64,000 bases of DNA from Fodinibius sp052060035 (GTDB taxonomy: Bacteria > Bacteroidota > Rhodothermia > Balneolales > Balneolaceae): positions 1-64,000 of the forward strand of contig NZ_JBPOEA010000002.1 of NCBI RefSeq assembly GCF_052060035.1, read 5' to 3'. The translations under genes were made by a program, and so were the position numbers. Under the pieces are notes generated by a model. The model ran no database searches. It worked only from the letters and a program-made list of their open reading frames with translations, and was not told where the DNA came from. Positions 42,462 through 52,007 of the stretch are shown one piece after another (within the stretch, counting starts at the first letter, position 1; every line of letters begins with the position of its first letter).

Positions 42462-43916
42462 TTATTTCACGATTTTATACTCCGTGCCTTCCGGGCTGTC
42501 CATCAGCTTAATATCCAGCTCCTCAAGGCGGTCACGAATGGTATCAGAAAGCTCAAAATTTTTTTCGTGACGTGCGTTTTTGCGTATATCAATGAGCAAC
42601 TCAATGAGTTGTTCTGTTTTGTTATTACCGGCGGTTGAATCATCATCCTGTGGCCAAAGCCCGAGGACCCCATCAACAAATTCACGCAGAAATTCTTTGA
42701 TATCGCCAATATTTTCAGGCGTATCTCCGCTGTTAATTTGCTTGCGGATGATCTTCAGCTCTTCGAAAAGGACAGCAATAGCCTGCGCGGTATTGAAATC
42801 ATCATTCAGCTTACTTTCCAGTGCAGTTCTGAGCGATTCCAGATCGTAAGCATCGGCCGAGCCATCCTCGGTGTTAATAATTGTTTTAATCATTTCCTGC
42901 AGGCTCCGCAGGCCGTTTTCAGCACCGGAAAGGGCATCCTCAGAGAAGTCAGTGGTGCTGCGATAGTGACTCTGGAGCAGAAAGAATCGGATGATTTGCG
43001 GGTCCCAGGCGCGAGTCAGTAGATCGTGATCACCTGAGAAAAATTGGTGCAGCGAAATCGCGTTACCAAGCGATTTACCCATTTTTTGTCCCTCAAGGGT
43101 AACCATATTGTTATGCATCCAGTAGTTAGCAAAGGGCTTGTTGAAAGCGCCTTCGCTCTGAGCAATTTCGCATTCGTGATGTGGAAACTGGTTGTCCATA
43201 CCGCCGCCATGAATATCAAAATTTTCGCCCAAATATTTCGTGGACATTGCTGAGCACTCCACATGCCATCCGGGATAGCCCATGCCCCAAGGCGACGGCC
43301 ATTTCATAATGTGACCGTCGTCGGCCTTTTTCCAGAGGGCAAAGTCTTCAGGTGAACGCTTGTCGCTGGCCGTTTCGATGCGCGTGCCGCTTTCCTGGTC
43401 TTCAATATCACGACCACTGAGCTTACCGTACTCTTTATCCGAAGAGACATCAAAATACACGTTGCCGTCGGTTTCGTAAGCGTGACCATTTTCAAGCAAC
43501 TTTTTAACCATTTCGATTTGCTCAATGATATGACCGGTTGCCCGGGGAGAGATATCCGGGCGCTGAACGCCGAGGGCATCCATATCACGGAAATAGTTAA
43601 AGGTATATTTTTCGGCAATTTCCATCGGCTCCAGCTTTTCGATAGCGGCTTGTTTTTCGAGCTTATCTTCTCCCTGATCCGCATCGTCAGTTAAGTGTCC
43701 CACATCTGTGATGTTTTGGACATAGCGAACTTTATTTCCCAAATAGCGCAAATAGCGAATGACTACATCAAAAGAGACATAACTTTTTGCGTGCCCAAGA
43801 TGGGGATCCCCATACACCGTTGGGCCACAAACGTAGATGCCTACAAAGCCCTCTTCGATGGGTTGAAATTCCTCTTTCTCACGGGTTAGTGTATTATAAA
43901 TATGTAGTTTATCCAT
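42462..43916 (-). CDS. cysS: Cysteinyl-tRNA synthetase
   Basis: A class I synthetase of 484 residues. HIGH-equivalent HLGHA lies in CGPTVYGDPHLGHAKSY, where the first Cys binds zinc; further zinc ligands are in GWHVECSAMS and FPHHECEIAQ. KMSKS is present as KMGKSLGN. The DALR and C-terminal anticodon domains complete it. A TTG-21-TATCTTTG promoter lies 48 bases upstream. Confidence 0.97.
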   Translation of the reverse strand: MDKLHIYNTLTREKEEFQPIEEGFVGIYVCGPTVYGDPHLGHAKSYVSFDVVIRYLRYLGNKVRYVQNITDVGHLTDDADQGEDKLEKQAAIEKLEPMEIAEKYTFNYFRDMDALGVQRPDISPRATGHIIEQIEMVKKLLENGHAYETDGNVYFDVSSDKEYGKLSGRDIEDQESGTRIETASDKRSPEDFALWKKADDGHIMKWPSPWGMGYPGWHVECSAMSTKYLGENFDIHGGGMDNQFPHHECEIAQSEGAFNKPFANYWMHNNMVTLEGQKMGKSLGNAISLHQFFSGDHDLLTRAWDPQIIRFFLLQSHYRSTTDFSEDALSGAENGLRSLQEMIKTIINTEDGSADAYDLESLRTALESKLNDDFNTAQAIAVLFEELKIIRKQINSGDTPENIGDIKEFLREFVDGVLGLWPQDDDSTAGNNKTEQLIELLIDIRKNARHEKNFELSDTIRDRLEELDIKLMDSPEGTEYKIVK

Positions 43917-43963
43917 GAATCAGGATGCTTCCTTGTTTATCATCAGGTTTCTTTTACAGTTCG

Positions 43964-43995
43964 CAAAGATAACGTTTCGCATGAACAGTTTACAA
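43964..43995 (-). promoter_or_regulatory. Bacteroidota-type promoter of cysS
   Basis: Minus-strand TTG (43993-43995), then 21 bases, then TATCTTTG (43964-43971). Both the consensus and the spacing match the Bacteroidota housekeeping promoter. It leaves a 5' UTR of roughly 40 bases. Confidence 0.75.
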
Positions 43996-44033
43996 CGTGC
44001 ATTCTATACCAATCGTTGGAGATTACCGTTGAT

Positions 44034-47000
44034 TTAATTACCAAATAATTTCTTGAGGGCATTGCCGGCTTTATTTTTTAGATAATCTTTAATGATAGGA
44101 GCAATCTCTTCTTTATCGGGCGTAATTTTGGGATTTTCTTGTGTGCCTGTCATCCGAAGGGGAACCATAATCGTACCATTTTCTTGGGTTAAGGCTTCAA
44201 CAGCTTGGGAACTTATAACCGATGCAATCCCCTTCTTAAAGCGGCCTGGTAAGAAAAGCTTAGTTTTATAATTAATTTCACTGGTTACCATGTGTTGGGT
44301 ACCATTGAGCTCCATACCGATATCATCACTGGTCATGCGCAAATCTTTGATGGTAAAAACACTGTTTTTAAGCGAATATGTGCTATTAAATTCATCCAGC
44401 CCAATATTGTTGAACTCCTTGGCATTTAGCAGTGAAGCCAACTGTTTTTGGATGGGGTGCCCCTGAATACGGGATTTCGTCATTCCAAAATTACCATCCA
44501 TCGTGGAGGTTGTAATGACTGGCTCTAAAAACTCATTGAGTTCCGAATAATATTTCACATCGGCACTGAAGGCACCGGATACATATTCGTGAAAATTACT
44601 GTCTTTGCCGAGTACCTGGAATTCATCAAAAAAGGCGGCAGCTTGCAACCCATCTAAGGTTCCGTTAAAGGAGATCATCGTACGTTCGGGTTCGGGAACA
44701 TCCCAGGTAAAAGAGCCTTTTGCCTGACCGTCAAAAAGATTGATAGAAGCTTGATCCATGGTAATTTTGTTCGGCGTTGTAGATGCTTTGGCCGTTAAGT
44801 TTGTCATTGTTACGCCGGTGACAATCATCTTAGTGATTTCAGCACTTACCGAGCTTGTCAAATCAGGTAGATGGATGGGAATTGGTTCTGTGGTGGAGGT
44901 TGTATCACTCCAGTCGATCAGTTCATCTAAATTTAGCAGTTCGCTTTTATATGATCCCGTAAGTTGAGGCGTAGTGCTTCGGTCTTTTTCTGCATTCAGA
45001 TACTCCATATAATTGCGGAGTGATCCGGATAGAGTGATATCCGATGATCCAATATTAAAGGAGAGTTGATTGAGATCAACGGAGGTAGGTGACAAATTTA
45101 ATTTTCCATTGAGATTGCTGACTGGCTGAACCATAGCTTCGCCATCCATATTGATATTTTGTGCAGTAAGTTGACCGTTAAACTGCATATTTACCGGATC
45201 AGCGGGAGCCCCCTGGACACGCAAATTCAGATCAGCTAACCCTGTGAGTTTAGTAAGGGTGGGCTCGAGCTCATAGTAATCTTTAATCTGATTAAGTGCG
45301 GCCTTGCCCGTTAATTTTATATCAACCGTCCGGTTTTCACTCAGGTAATTTCGGACGTTCCCTGATACTCCCAGATTATTATCGCCGGTGACAAAGCTGG
45401 CTTTTGATATCTTAAGGTTAGGTCCTTGAAGTGATGAGCTAAGCGTTATTTGTTCAATGGGTTTGCCCAAAGATTTATGGCTGATGAATCCATTGGTAAG
45501 GGAAATATTACCCGACTGAACGGCATTTTCAATCTGATCGGCTTTCCCTTTTAGCGTGGCATTGGCCTTAAATTGTCCGCGCAGCGTCAGGGTATCTTCG
45601 TCGATAGGGTAGAAGTTTTTAATCGTAGCCAGATCAAAATCGAGATCAGTTGTTAAATCGATACTGCGCTGTTGCTCGTCCATCGGTTGATTGACCGATC
45701 CTTTCATTGAAAAGGTGTTGCTGGCCGCCTGCAATTCCATGTTGTTTATAGTGATAGCCGATTGATTTGCTTGAGTATCAATAGAAATATTATCAATAGG
45801 TTCGGAGACCTCAGCGTATTTAAGCAAACCATTACTGAGCGAAATAGTGGCGTCAAAGGTCGCTTCTTCGGGAGCGGTCATATTTCCTGATGCTTGCCCT
45901 TTGGCCGTAAGTTGCCCCCCTAAATTGTCGACATCAAATTGACTGATGTCATAAAAGTCACGAACGGTAGCCAGATTTACATTTGAATCAAAATTAAGAG
46001 AAAACGCTCCATTGTCCTCCAGTGGATCTTCGAGTTTCCCGCTCGCTGACAGGTTATTTTCTCCGGCTTGGGCCGTTAGTTTTTTAACCGAAACAAGTTT
46101 GTTTGAGGCATTGGCTGAAAGCTGAATATTTTCAATAGGTTGGGGAAGGTCCGGATTTTTCACGTAGCCGTCACTGACGCTAATCCCGATGTCAAAGGTT
46201 GGTAGTTCTTCTCCCAGTAATGCTCCTTTAATGGTCCCGTCAATTGCCAGCGATCCCCGACTTTCAAGTCCCTGTATATATTCTTCGTACTCAGCAGGTA
46301 CAAGTCGGAGCAGTTCGCCAAAATTATCCGATGAGGATTTGATGGCAAGGTCAGCATTTAGATTATTGCTCCAATCCGAAAGTGTGCCGGTAAGGTTTAA
46401 TGCCAATCCTCGGATAGAGAAAGTACCTTCTTCGAGCGTAACTTGTTCCTTTTCAAGGTCTATGGTTGACTTCTGGCTCATACTCAGCGGTAGATTTTTA
46501 AGATAGGTACTTTCTCCCACCGAAGCCGAAACACCGCCCAGCTGTAATTCAATCGTGCTTTTAATCAGGTCGGCATAGTTTAACGAAATATCCGCATTTA
46601 GATCATTGATCTGGGCATTGGTGTTTGTTGTTGCATCTCGATACCCAAATTCACCGCCGGTTACATTAAAGTAGGGGATGTTTACGGCCAAAGGTTCGGA
46701 GGTAGTGTCGGGCTCAGTTTCTTCAGCCATTAAGAAATCGATATTTGTTGTGCTGTCGGCATTAACAACGTAGGTGAACTTAGGATTGCGAAGACTAATT
46801 TCAGATATGTTAATTTGATCACCGAGTAGCGAAAATAGTTTTACGGATACAACTATTTCATCCAGCGAAAGCAGGGTGTCTTGGTCTGTTTCGCCTGGAA
46901 TACTCATCTTTTGAATACTGATTCCCGGCTGTGGAAAAGTGCTGAACAGCGTGAGCGACATTTTTTCAACATGGACGGTACGTCCCACAGCATCATCAAC

Positions 47001-47114
47001 GTACGGCATTACGGTGTTTTTCAGACGCTCATCCGTAAAATAGATATTGAGTCCGATGACAATAACAATAAATAATCCTAAAACAGCAGCGGCTATCTTT
47101 ACAAACGTTTTCAT
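44034..47114 (-). CDS. AsmA-family membrane-anchored lipid-transfer-like protein
   Basis: A 1026-residue protein with one N-terminal membrane helix (about 6-27) and a long beta-rich periplasmic part. The AsmA N-terminal domain (about 28-200; DAVGRTVHVEKMSL and SLLGDQINISEISLRNPKF) is followed by repeated strand units (GQLTAKGQASGN, LRGQFKANATLKG, LTGLADLNLRVQG) forming the repeating beta-groove known for the AsmA/TamB/YhdP superfamily, then the AsmA_2 C-terminal domain. Such proteins bridge inner and outer membrane and are thought to move phospholipids. Confidence 0.9.
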   Translation of the reverse strand: MKTFVKIAAAVLGLFIVIVIGLNIYFTDERLKNTVMPYVDDAVGRTVHVEKMSLTLFSTFPQPGISIQKMSIPGETDQDTLLSLDEIVVSVKLFSLLGDQINISEISLRNPKFTYVVNADSTTNIDFLMAEETEPDTTSEPLAVNIPYFNVTGGEFGYRDATTNTNAQINDLNADISLNYADLIKSTIELQLGGVSASVGESTYLKNLPLSMSQKSTIDLEKEQVTLEEGTFSIRGLALNLTGTLSDWSNNLNADLAIKSSSDNFGELLRLVPAEYEEYIQGLESRGSLAIDGTIKGALLGEELPTFDIGISVSDGYVKNPDLPQPIENIQLSANASNKLVSVKKLTAQAGENNLSASGKLEDPLEDNGAFSLNFDSNVNLATVRDFYDISQFDVDNLGGQLTAKGQASGNMTAPEEATFDATISLSNGLLKYAEVSEPIDNISIDTQANQSAITINNMELQAASNTFSMKGSVNQPMDEQQRSIDLTTDLDFDLATIKNFYPIDEDTLTLRGQFKANATLKGKADQIENAVQSGNISLTNGFISHKSLGKPIEQITLSSSLQGPNLKISKASFVTGDNNLGVSGNVRNYLSENRTVDIKLTGKAALNQIKDYYELEPTLTKLTGLADLNLRVQGAPADPVNMQFNGQLTAQNINMDGEAMVQPVSNLNGKLNLSPTSVDLNQLSFNIGSSDITLSGSLRNYMEYLNAEKDRSTTPQLTGSYKSELLNLDELIDWSDTTSTTEPIPIHLPDLTSSVSAEITKMIVTGVTMTNLTAKASTTPNKITMDQASINLFDGQAKGSFTWDVPEPERTMISFNGTLDGLQAAAFFDEFQVLGKDSNFHEYVSGAFSADVKYYSELNEFLEPVITTSTMDGNFGMTKSRIQGHPIQKQLASLLNAKEFNNIGLDEFNSTYSLKNSVFTIKDLRMTSDDIGMELNGTQHMVTSEINYKTKLFLPGRFKKGIASVISSQAVEALTQENGTIMVPLRMTGTQENPKITPDKEEIAPIIKDYLKNKAGNALKKLFGN

Positions 47115-47262
47115 AATTTTAAGGTTTTGGTCTCAATTGAATTTGTATCCCATAATTATTGATCGAAATATTAATCCTACAGATTAAAAATCGAATAATT
47201 TGCCACAAGTTCCTTATGTTATAATTAATTCGTAATCAGTTGTAAAATACAAAAGTTTTACC

Positions 47263-47931
47263 ATGTTAAATTGGGGTTCTGGCACAGATAATCCAAAGTT
47301 TAAACAGCGTCGGCGCCGATTGGTTCAAGCACTCGCTGATAAGGGCATTAAAGATCAGCGAGTTCTGGATGCTTTTAACATCGTTCCGCGACATGTTTTT
47401 GTGGATACGGCCCTGCAAGATCGTGCATATAAAGATACTGCGCTGCCCATTGGCAAAGAGCAAACCATATCACAGCCATACACCGTAGCCCGGCAGACCG
47501 AATTGCTGGAATTGCAACCCGGTGAAAAGGTGCTGGAAATTGGTACCGGATCCGGATATCAGGCAGCCATTTTGTGTGAGCTGGGGGCCGAGGTATATAC
47601 GGTAGAACGACACGACAAACTCTACAAAAAAGCTAAATCAACGTTGAAAGAACTCGGATACTCCATCCGCGCGAAGCTGGGTGATGGTACGCTGGGATGG
47701 TCGGCTTATGCGCCTTACGATGCCATTGTTGTTACAGCGGGAGCTCCCGTTGTGCCCGAGGATTTGATTGATCAGCTCAATATAAATGGTCGTTTGGTGG
47801 TTCCTGTGGGCGATGACAAGCGGCAGGAGATGGTTCGAATTATCAAAATTCGAGAGGATGAATTTGAAGAAGAACGGTTTAGCGATTTTAAATTTGTCCC
47901 GCTTATTGGAGAGAAGGGTTGGCGTAAGTGA
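47263..47931 (+). CDS. pcm: Protein-L-isoaspartate O-methyltransferase
   Basis: Repairs isoaspartyl residues in aged proteins using SAM. A 222-residue enzyme with VPRHVFVD, the isoaspartate-binding loop GKEQTISQPYTVARQTELL, SAM motif I LEIGTGSGYQAAIL and YDAIVVTAGAP. It diverges from the AsmA gene across about 150 bases. Confidence 0.95.
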   Translation: MLNWGSGTDNPKFKQRRRRLVQALADKGIKDQRVLDAFNIVPRHVFVDTALQDRAYKDTALPIGKEQTISQPYTVARQTELLELQPGEKVLEIGTGSGYQAAILCELGAEVYTVERHDKLYKKAKSTLKELGYSIRAKLGDGTLGWSAYAPYDAIVVTAGAPVVPEDLIDQLNINGRLVVPVGDDKRQEMVRIIKIREDEFEEERFSDFKFVPLIGEKGWRK

Positions 47932-48024
47932 TTAGATCAGGAATTCAAATTATCCAATGAAAAATTAAAATCCTTGTCCTATCTTCGGCCCTCATTAATA
48001 CCTAATTCCTAACTCCTGATTCCT

Positions 48025-49149
48025 TTGTCAAAAACCGATCAGTCTAATTCAAAACCTGATTCTACAAGTTGGAGCGAATCTCCTTTTCTGCTAATTAAAG
48101 GTTTTTTAATGGGATCGGCAGATATAGTGCCGGGTGTGAGTGGGGGGACTCTGGCGCTGATTGTGGGAATTTATACACGTCTTATTAATGCTATCAAGAG
48201 TTTTGATAGCCTTTTTTTTAAGCGGCTGCTTACATTAAAAATTAATGAGGCCCTTCGAGGAGTGCATTGGAAGTTTATGGGAATCCTGCTAACCGGGATT
48301 TTTTGTGCAATTCTTTTCTTCACAAAAGTAGTGCCCCTCCAGGTGTATATGTTTACGAATCCGGAACTGATTTACGGGCTCTTTTTCGGATTAATTGTGG
48401 GATCTATTTTTGTGCTGGTGAAAGCTATTGAAGGTTTTGGCTGGGTGCATGGACTAATGGTTTTGATTGGTGCAGTGGTTGGTTTCTGGGTGGTAACATT
48501 GGTTCCCACGGATACCCCTGAAGCCCCATGGTTTGTATTTATAAGCGGATCCATTGCTATTTGTGCGATGATTTTGCCCGGGATCTCTGGATCATATTTT
48601 TTGCTCATTCTTCGCAAGTATGATTATATATTGGCTCAGTTTGGAAAAATAGGGACCCCAGAGATGCTATCGGGATTGTTGGCATTACTGCCGTTTATAA
48701 TGGGTGCAGTAGTGGGACTGGCGCTTTTTTCGCGATTGTTATCTTGGCTCTTAAGTCGCTACGAAGCCAAAACCTTAGCTGTGCTTATTGGTTTTTTGAT
48801 CGGGTCTCTGTATGTCATCTGGCCTTACCAAAATCGTACCTACGAACAGTTTATCAGCAAGACGAAAGTGGTGGCCTATAATAGCTCCGAAGCCCGGGAG
48901 TTACGGCGTAATCCACCCGACCAGAATCGACCTGAATTTAGGCGATTGGGTGAAACAGTAAATCCCGATGGCGCACAAAAAGAAGTGGAGATTTTGACCG
49001 TGAAGAACAAGCTTATTAAGAGCGATCCTTTCATTCCATATTTAACGGTTCAGGAGGCCGGGACGGCCCATTTTGGGAGTGGGATTTGGGGCATGGTTAT
49101 CGGGCTTATTATGGTGATGGGGCTTGACTATTTACGAACGGAAACCTAA
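48025..49149 (+). CDS. DUF368 (polyprenyl-phosphate-flippase-type) membrane protein
   Basis: A 374-residue polytopic membrane protein. The family hallmark GSADIVPGVSGGTLALIVGIYTRLI begins at about residue 29, and a second half repeat appears as MILPGISGSYFLLILRKYD. DUF368 proteins have recently been linked to undecaprenyl-phosphate recycling; that function is transferred from the family. TTG is the only start that includes the conserved LLIKGFL helix. Seven-base near-repeats (CCTAATT, CCTAACT, CCTGATT) directly precede it. Confidence 0.88.
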   Translation: MSKTDQSNSKPDSTSWSESPFLLIKGFLMGSADIVPGVSGGTLALIVGIYTRLINAIKSFDSLFFKRLLTLKINEALRGVHWKFMGILLTGIFCAILFFTKVVPLQVYMFTNPELIYGLFFGLIVGSIFVLVKAIEGFGWVHGLMVLIGAVVGFWVVTLVPTDTPEAPWFVFISGSIAICAMILPGISGSYFLLILRKYDYILAQFGKIGTPEMLSGLLALLPFIMGAVVGLALFSRLLSWLLSRYEAKTLAVLIGFLIGSLYVIWPYQNRTYEQFISKTKVVAYNSSEARELRRNPPDQNRPEFRRLGETVNPDGAQKEVEILTVKNKLIKSDPFIPYLTVQEAGTAHFGSGIWGMVIGLIMVMGLDYLRTET

Positions 49150-49190
49150 CGTTAATAAAACTCTTCAATGACTATCAAAAGACTGCTATT

Positions 49191-50183
49191 ATGAAGGCTA
49201 TAAAAAAAATATTAGTACCCACAGACTTTTCGGAAAACGCACAGTTTGCTTACCGCCATGCCCAGGAAATTGCTCATCGGGTAGGGGCAAAAGTTGACTT
49301 TATTCACATTATTCCAACGCTCACTTATTTTAATAAAAGCCTCGCAAATATGCAGGCCCCGCTGGATTTAGACGAGGAGCTTTATCCTACTGTCCAAAAG
49401 GAGGTCGTGCATCAAATGGAAAAAGCGATGGATGATTATATCTCTGACGAATCAAAAGGAGAGGCTGTTTGCAAAATAGATCGAAAACCGTCTACCGCTA
49501 TTGCCGAATATGCAAAAGAGAACAACTATGATTTGATTGTGATGCCCACAAAAGGCCACCACAAGTCGAACTTAATGCGTGGCTCGACGACGAATAAAGT
49601 TGTGAGACATTCTTCGGTTCCCGTGTTTACCGTCGATGAAGGACTCAATGCAGAAGGACTGAAAGAGATTATGATTCCAACGGATGGATCGGAGTTATCA
49701 TTTACGGCCTTGCCCTTGTCGTTAACGTTGGCAACAATTTATGATGCTAATATCACTTTTTATCACGTGCAGGAACTTTATGGGAGTCCGCTGGAGTCTA
49801 AAAGTATAGATCCCAAAAAATCGGATAAAGAAAATATTTATGAGTCCCTGATGGATCGCCTGGATGATTTTCTGGCGAACGAGGGAATTGATAATGTGCA
49901 AATAGCTCGCGGCGATGAAAAGTTTAGGGATCAGTTTGTGATATCGGATAATGCATCAAGCAGACGGATTAATGTTCACACCGCAATTGAACGAGTGGTT
50001 TCGGCCCACTTGGGTATTGAAGATTATGCGGTCGAACATGCAGATGTGGTGGTGATGGCTACGCACGGTCATAGTGGTTTTGCTCACCTGCTTCTGGGAT
50101 CCACAACCGAAAAGGTAGCACAGTCGCTGAGTACACCGGTACTAACTGTAAAGCCGGATGCAAAAAAACTGTCTAAGAAATAA
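49191..50183 (+). CDS. Tandem universal stress protein
   Basis: A 330-residue protein with two UspA domains (about 3-152 and 157-325). Each starts with a strand (KKILVPTDFSENAQFA; KEIMIPTDGSELSFTA) and ends with an ATP-binding G-2x-G-9x-G-S/T type loop: MRGSTTNKVV and LLGSTTEKVAQ preceded by GHSGFAH. ATP binding is therefore likely in both. It follows DUF368 by 41 bases and ends well before a bidirectional terminator. Confidence 0.93.
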   Translation: MKAIKKILVPTDFSENAQFAYRHAQEIAHRVGAKVDFIHIIPTLTYFNKSLANMQAPLDLDEELYPTVQKEVVHQMEKAMDDYISDESKGEAVCKIDRKPSTAIAEYAKENNYDLIVMPTKGHHKSNLMRGSTTNKVVRHSSVPVFTVDEGLNAEGLKEIMIPTDGSELSFTALPLSLTLATIYDANITFYHVQELYGSPLESKSIDPKKSDKENIYESLMDRLDDFLANEGIDNVQIARGDEKFRDQFVISDNASSRRINVHTAIERVVSAHLGIEDYAVEHADVVVMATHGHSGFAHLLLGSTTEKVAQSLSTPVLTVKPDAKKLSKK

Positions 50184-50226
50184 ATTTTGTAAAAATTATT
50201 GAAAAAAACCTTTAGAAACCCTGTAA

Positions 50227-50254
50227 TGTCATGCTGAACTTGTTTCAGCATCTA
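50227..50254 (+). repeat. REP-like 28-base repeat, copy 1
   Basis: Identical to 53103-53130. Its core is the hairpin ATGCTGAA-CTTGT-TTCAGCAT (eight pairs). It lies in the intergenic region after the UspA gene. Only two copies were seen. Confidence 0.75.
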
Positions 50255-50355
50255 TTGCTGATGCATATATGAAAGCTGTTAGTTCAATTTTTTGTATCAG
50301 GCCCTGAAATGAATTCAGGTTGAAACAACATTTAAATTTGTAAATAGCCTAAAAT

Positions 50356-50385
50356 AAAAAAGGCGCGGGAGTCCGCGCCTTTTTT
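50356..50385. terminator. Bidirectional terminator between UspA and the MBL hydrolase
   Basis: AAAAAAGGCGCGG and CCGCGCCTTTTTT enclose a GAGT loop; the GC-rich stem with A and T tracts on both sides serves both convergent genes. Confidence 0.93.
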
Positions 50386-50404
50386 GCTGAAATATGGCTG
50401 GTAG

Positions 50405-51112
50405 TTACGCCAGGAAATTCTCACCCACTTCGGGAATCCATACTTGGGTATCGGTTGATTTCTCAGTGTATTTCTTGAAGTCTTCGGGATCACCTGTAAG
50501 TGGTGGAAAAGTACCGTAGTGAATAGGTACCGCATAATCAGCTTGTAGCAGATCACAGGCCATGGCAGCTTCGCCGGGCCCCATCGTATAGTGATCGCCC
50601 ATTGGGACTGCGACGATATCCGGTTCGTAGAGTTCTCCATACAGTTCAAGTTCATAGAAGATATTAGTATCACCAAGGTGATAGAAGGTAATATCATCGT
50701 AAAAAGAGATGACCAGTCCGGCCGGTTCGCCTGCATAGTCACCTTGGAAAGAAGAGCTGTGATTGGCAGATACCATGGTAACGGAAAAATCATCAAAAGC
50801 TACAGTACCGCCTTTATTGAATTCCACGGCCTGATCTTCGTTGAGACCGTGTTTGCTCACCAACAAACGTGAAAGTTCAACCATCGTTACCACTTTGCAA
50901 CCGGTTTGTTCGGCGATATCCAGAGTATCTCCTACATGATCTTCATGTCCGTGTGTAAGCAGAATATAATCGACGTCATCCTGTTGTTTATACTCGTCCG
51001 GAGTGGTGGGATTTTCTGACAAAAAAGGATCAACTAATATTGTTGTATCTTGCGGACTTATGAGTTTAAAAGCAGAATGTCCTAACCATTGTGCTTGAAC
51101 TGATGTATCCAT
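50405..51112 (-). CDS. Metallo-beta-lactamase-fold hydrolase, UPF0173/UlaG-like
   Basis: A 235-residue MBL-fold protein. LLTHGHEDHVGD supplies the HxHxDH metal-binding motif; ANHSSSF, HLGDTNIFYEL and the late VPIHYGTFPPL give further metal ligands. It matches the UPF0173 group whose substrates are unknown. It is minus-strand, converging with UspA and diverging from yciO. Confidence 0.9.
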   Translation of the reverse strand: MDTSVQAQWLGHSAFKLISPQDTTILVDPFLSENPTTPDEYKQQDDVDYILLTHGHEDHVGDTLDIAEQTGCKVVTMVELSRLLVSKHGLNEDQAVEFNKGGTVAFDDFSVTMVSANHSSSFQGDYAGEPAGLVISFYDDITFYHLGDTNIFYELELYGELYEPDIVAVPMGDHYTMGPGEAAMACDLLQADYAVPIHYGTFPPLTGDPEDFKKYTEKSTDTQVWIPEVGENFLA

Positions 51113-51331
51113 AGTAATAATATTTTATTTAATAGGTTTATTAAAATAGTATTGATTATCCGTGATCAATGTGTTATTAATGAAGTTCGAAAGCGCATAA
51201 AATAAGATGTATTATGAATTTGAATGTTATTCCATTTCGTTTACTATCACAACATTTTATGTTGAATCATTCCGTGCGTTTTTTTGAGCTTATCTAATAT
51301 AGTATAACTCCAAAACATTTGAGGTTTATTC

Positions 51332-51997
51332 ATGGCAGAACGAATTAAACTGCATCCCGAAACGCCCCATGTAAAAAGATTATTTGAAATTGCCGACAAG
51401 GTAAGAGATGGTGCCGTGGTACTATTTCCAACCGACAGTCAATATGCCCTTGGCTGTGATTACAAAAATAAAAAGGGGATTGAACGAATTAGAGAGATAC
51501 GTCAGCTGGGAAAGGATGATCACCTGACGATTTTATGTGACTCCTTATCCGGTATAGCGAAGTTTGCCCATATTTCTGATTATAATTTTAAACTTATTAA
51601 ACGGCTGATTCCCGGCCCGTATACTTTTATTTTACCTGCTACTAAAGAGGTACCCAAACTACTCGTACATCCCAAGAAAAAAACGGTAGGTATTCGCGTG
51701 CCCGACTACCCCATTTGTGAAGGTTTAGTGCGCGAGGTTGGACATCCGATGCTTGCCATTACCGCCAAGAAGCCAGAAATGGATGATAATGCGCTGGAAG
51801 AGTTTGAGCGCGAACCATTCTTGCGAGAGTTTGAAAAGCAGGTGGATCTTACCATTGATAATCAACAGGATTTGCCTTCAAAGGAAACGACTATCTTAGA
51901 TATGACCGACGATAACACCAAGATTATTCGTCGAGGTCTTGGAATTGAACGAGTGGAAGAAGTGTTTGAACGTGAGCGAGAACCTTTAGAAAAATAG
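51332..51997 (+). CDS. yciO: YciO-type Sua5/YrdC-domain protein
   Basis: A 221-residue YrdC-fold protein. LFPTDSQYALGCD, RQLGKDDHLTILC, PGPYTFILPATKEVP and KKKTVGIRVPDYPI follow the YciO branch rather than TsaC/Sua5. YrdC-fold proteins bind nucleotides and double-stranded RNA; TsaC makes threonylcarbamoyl-AMP, but YciO activity is weaker and less clear. pfkA starts ten bases after the stop, so they form an operon. Confidence 0.9.
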   Translation: MAERIKLHPETPHVKRLFEIADKVRDGAVVLFPTDSQYALGCDYKNKKGIERIREIRQLGKDDHLTILCDSLSGIAKFAHISDYNFKLIKRLIPGPYTFILPATKEVPKLLVHPKKKTVGIRVPDYPICEGLVREVGHPMLAITAKKPEMDDNALEEFEREPFLREFEKQVDLTIDNQQDLPSKETTILDMTDDNTKIIRRGLGIERVEEVFEREREPLEK

Positions 51998-52007
51998 ATA
52001 TAGTTTT

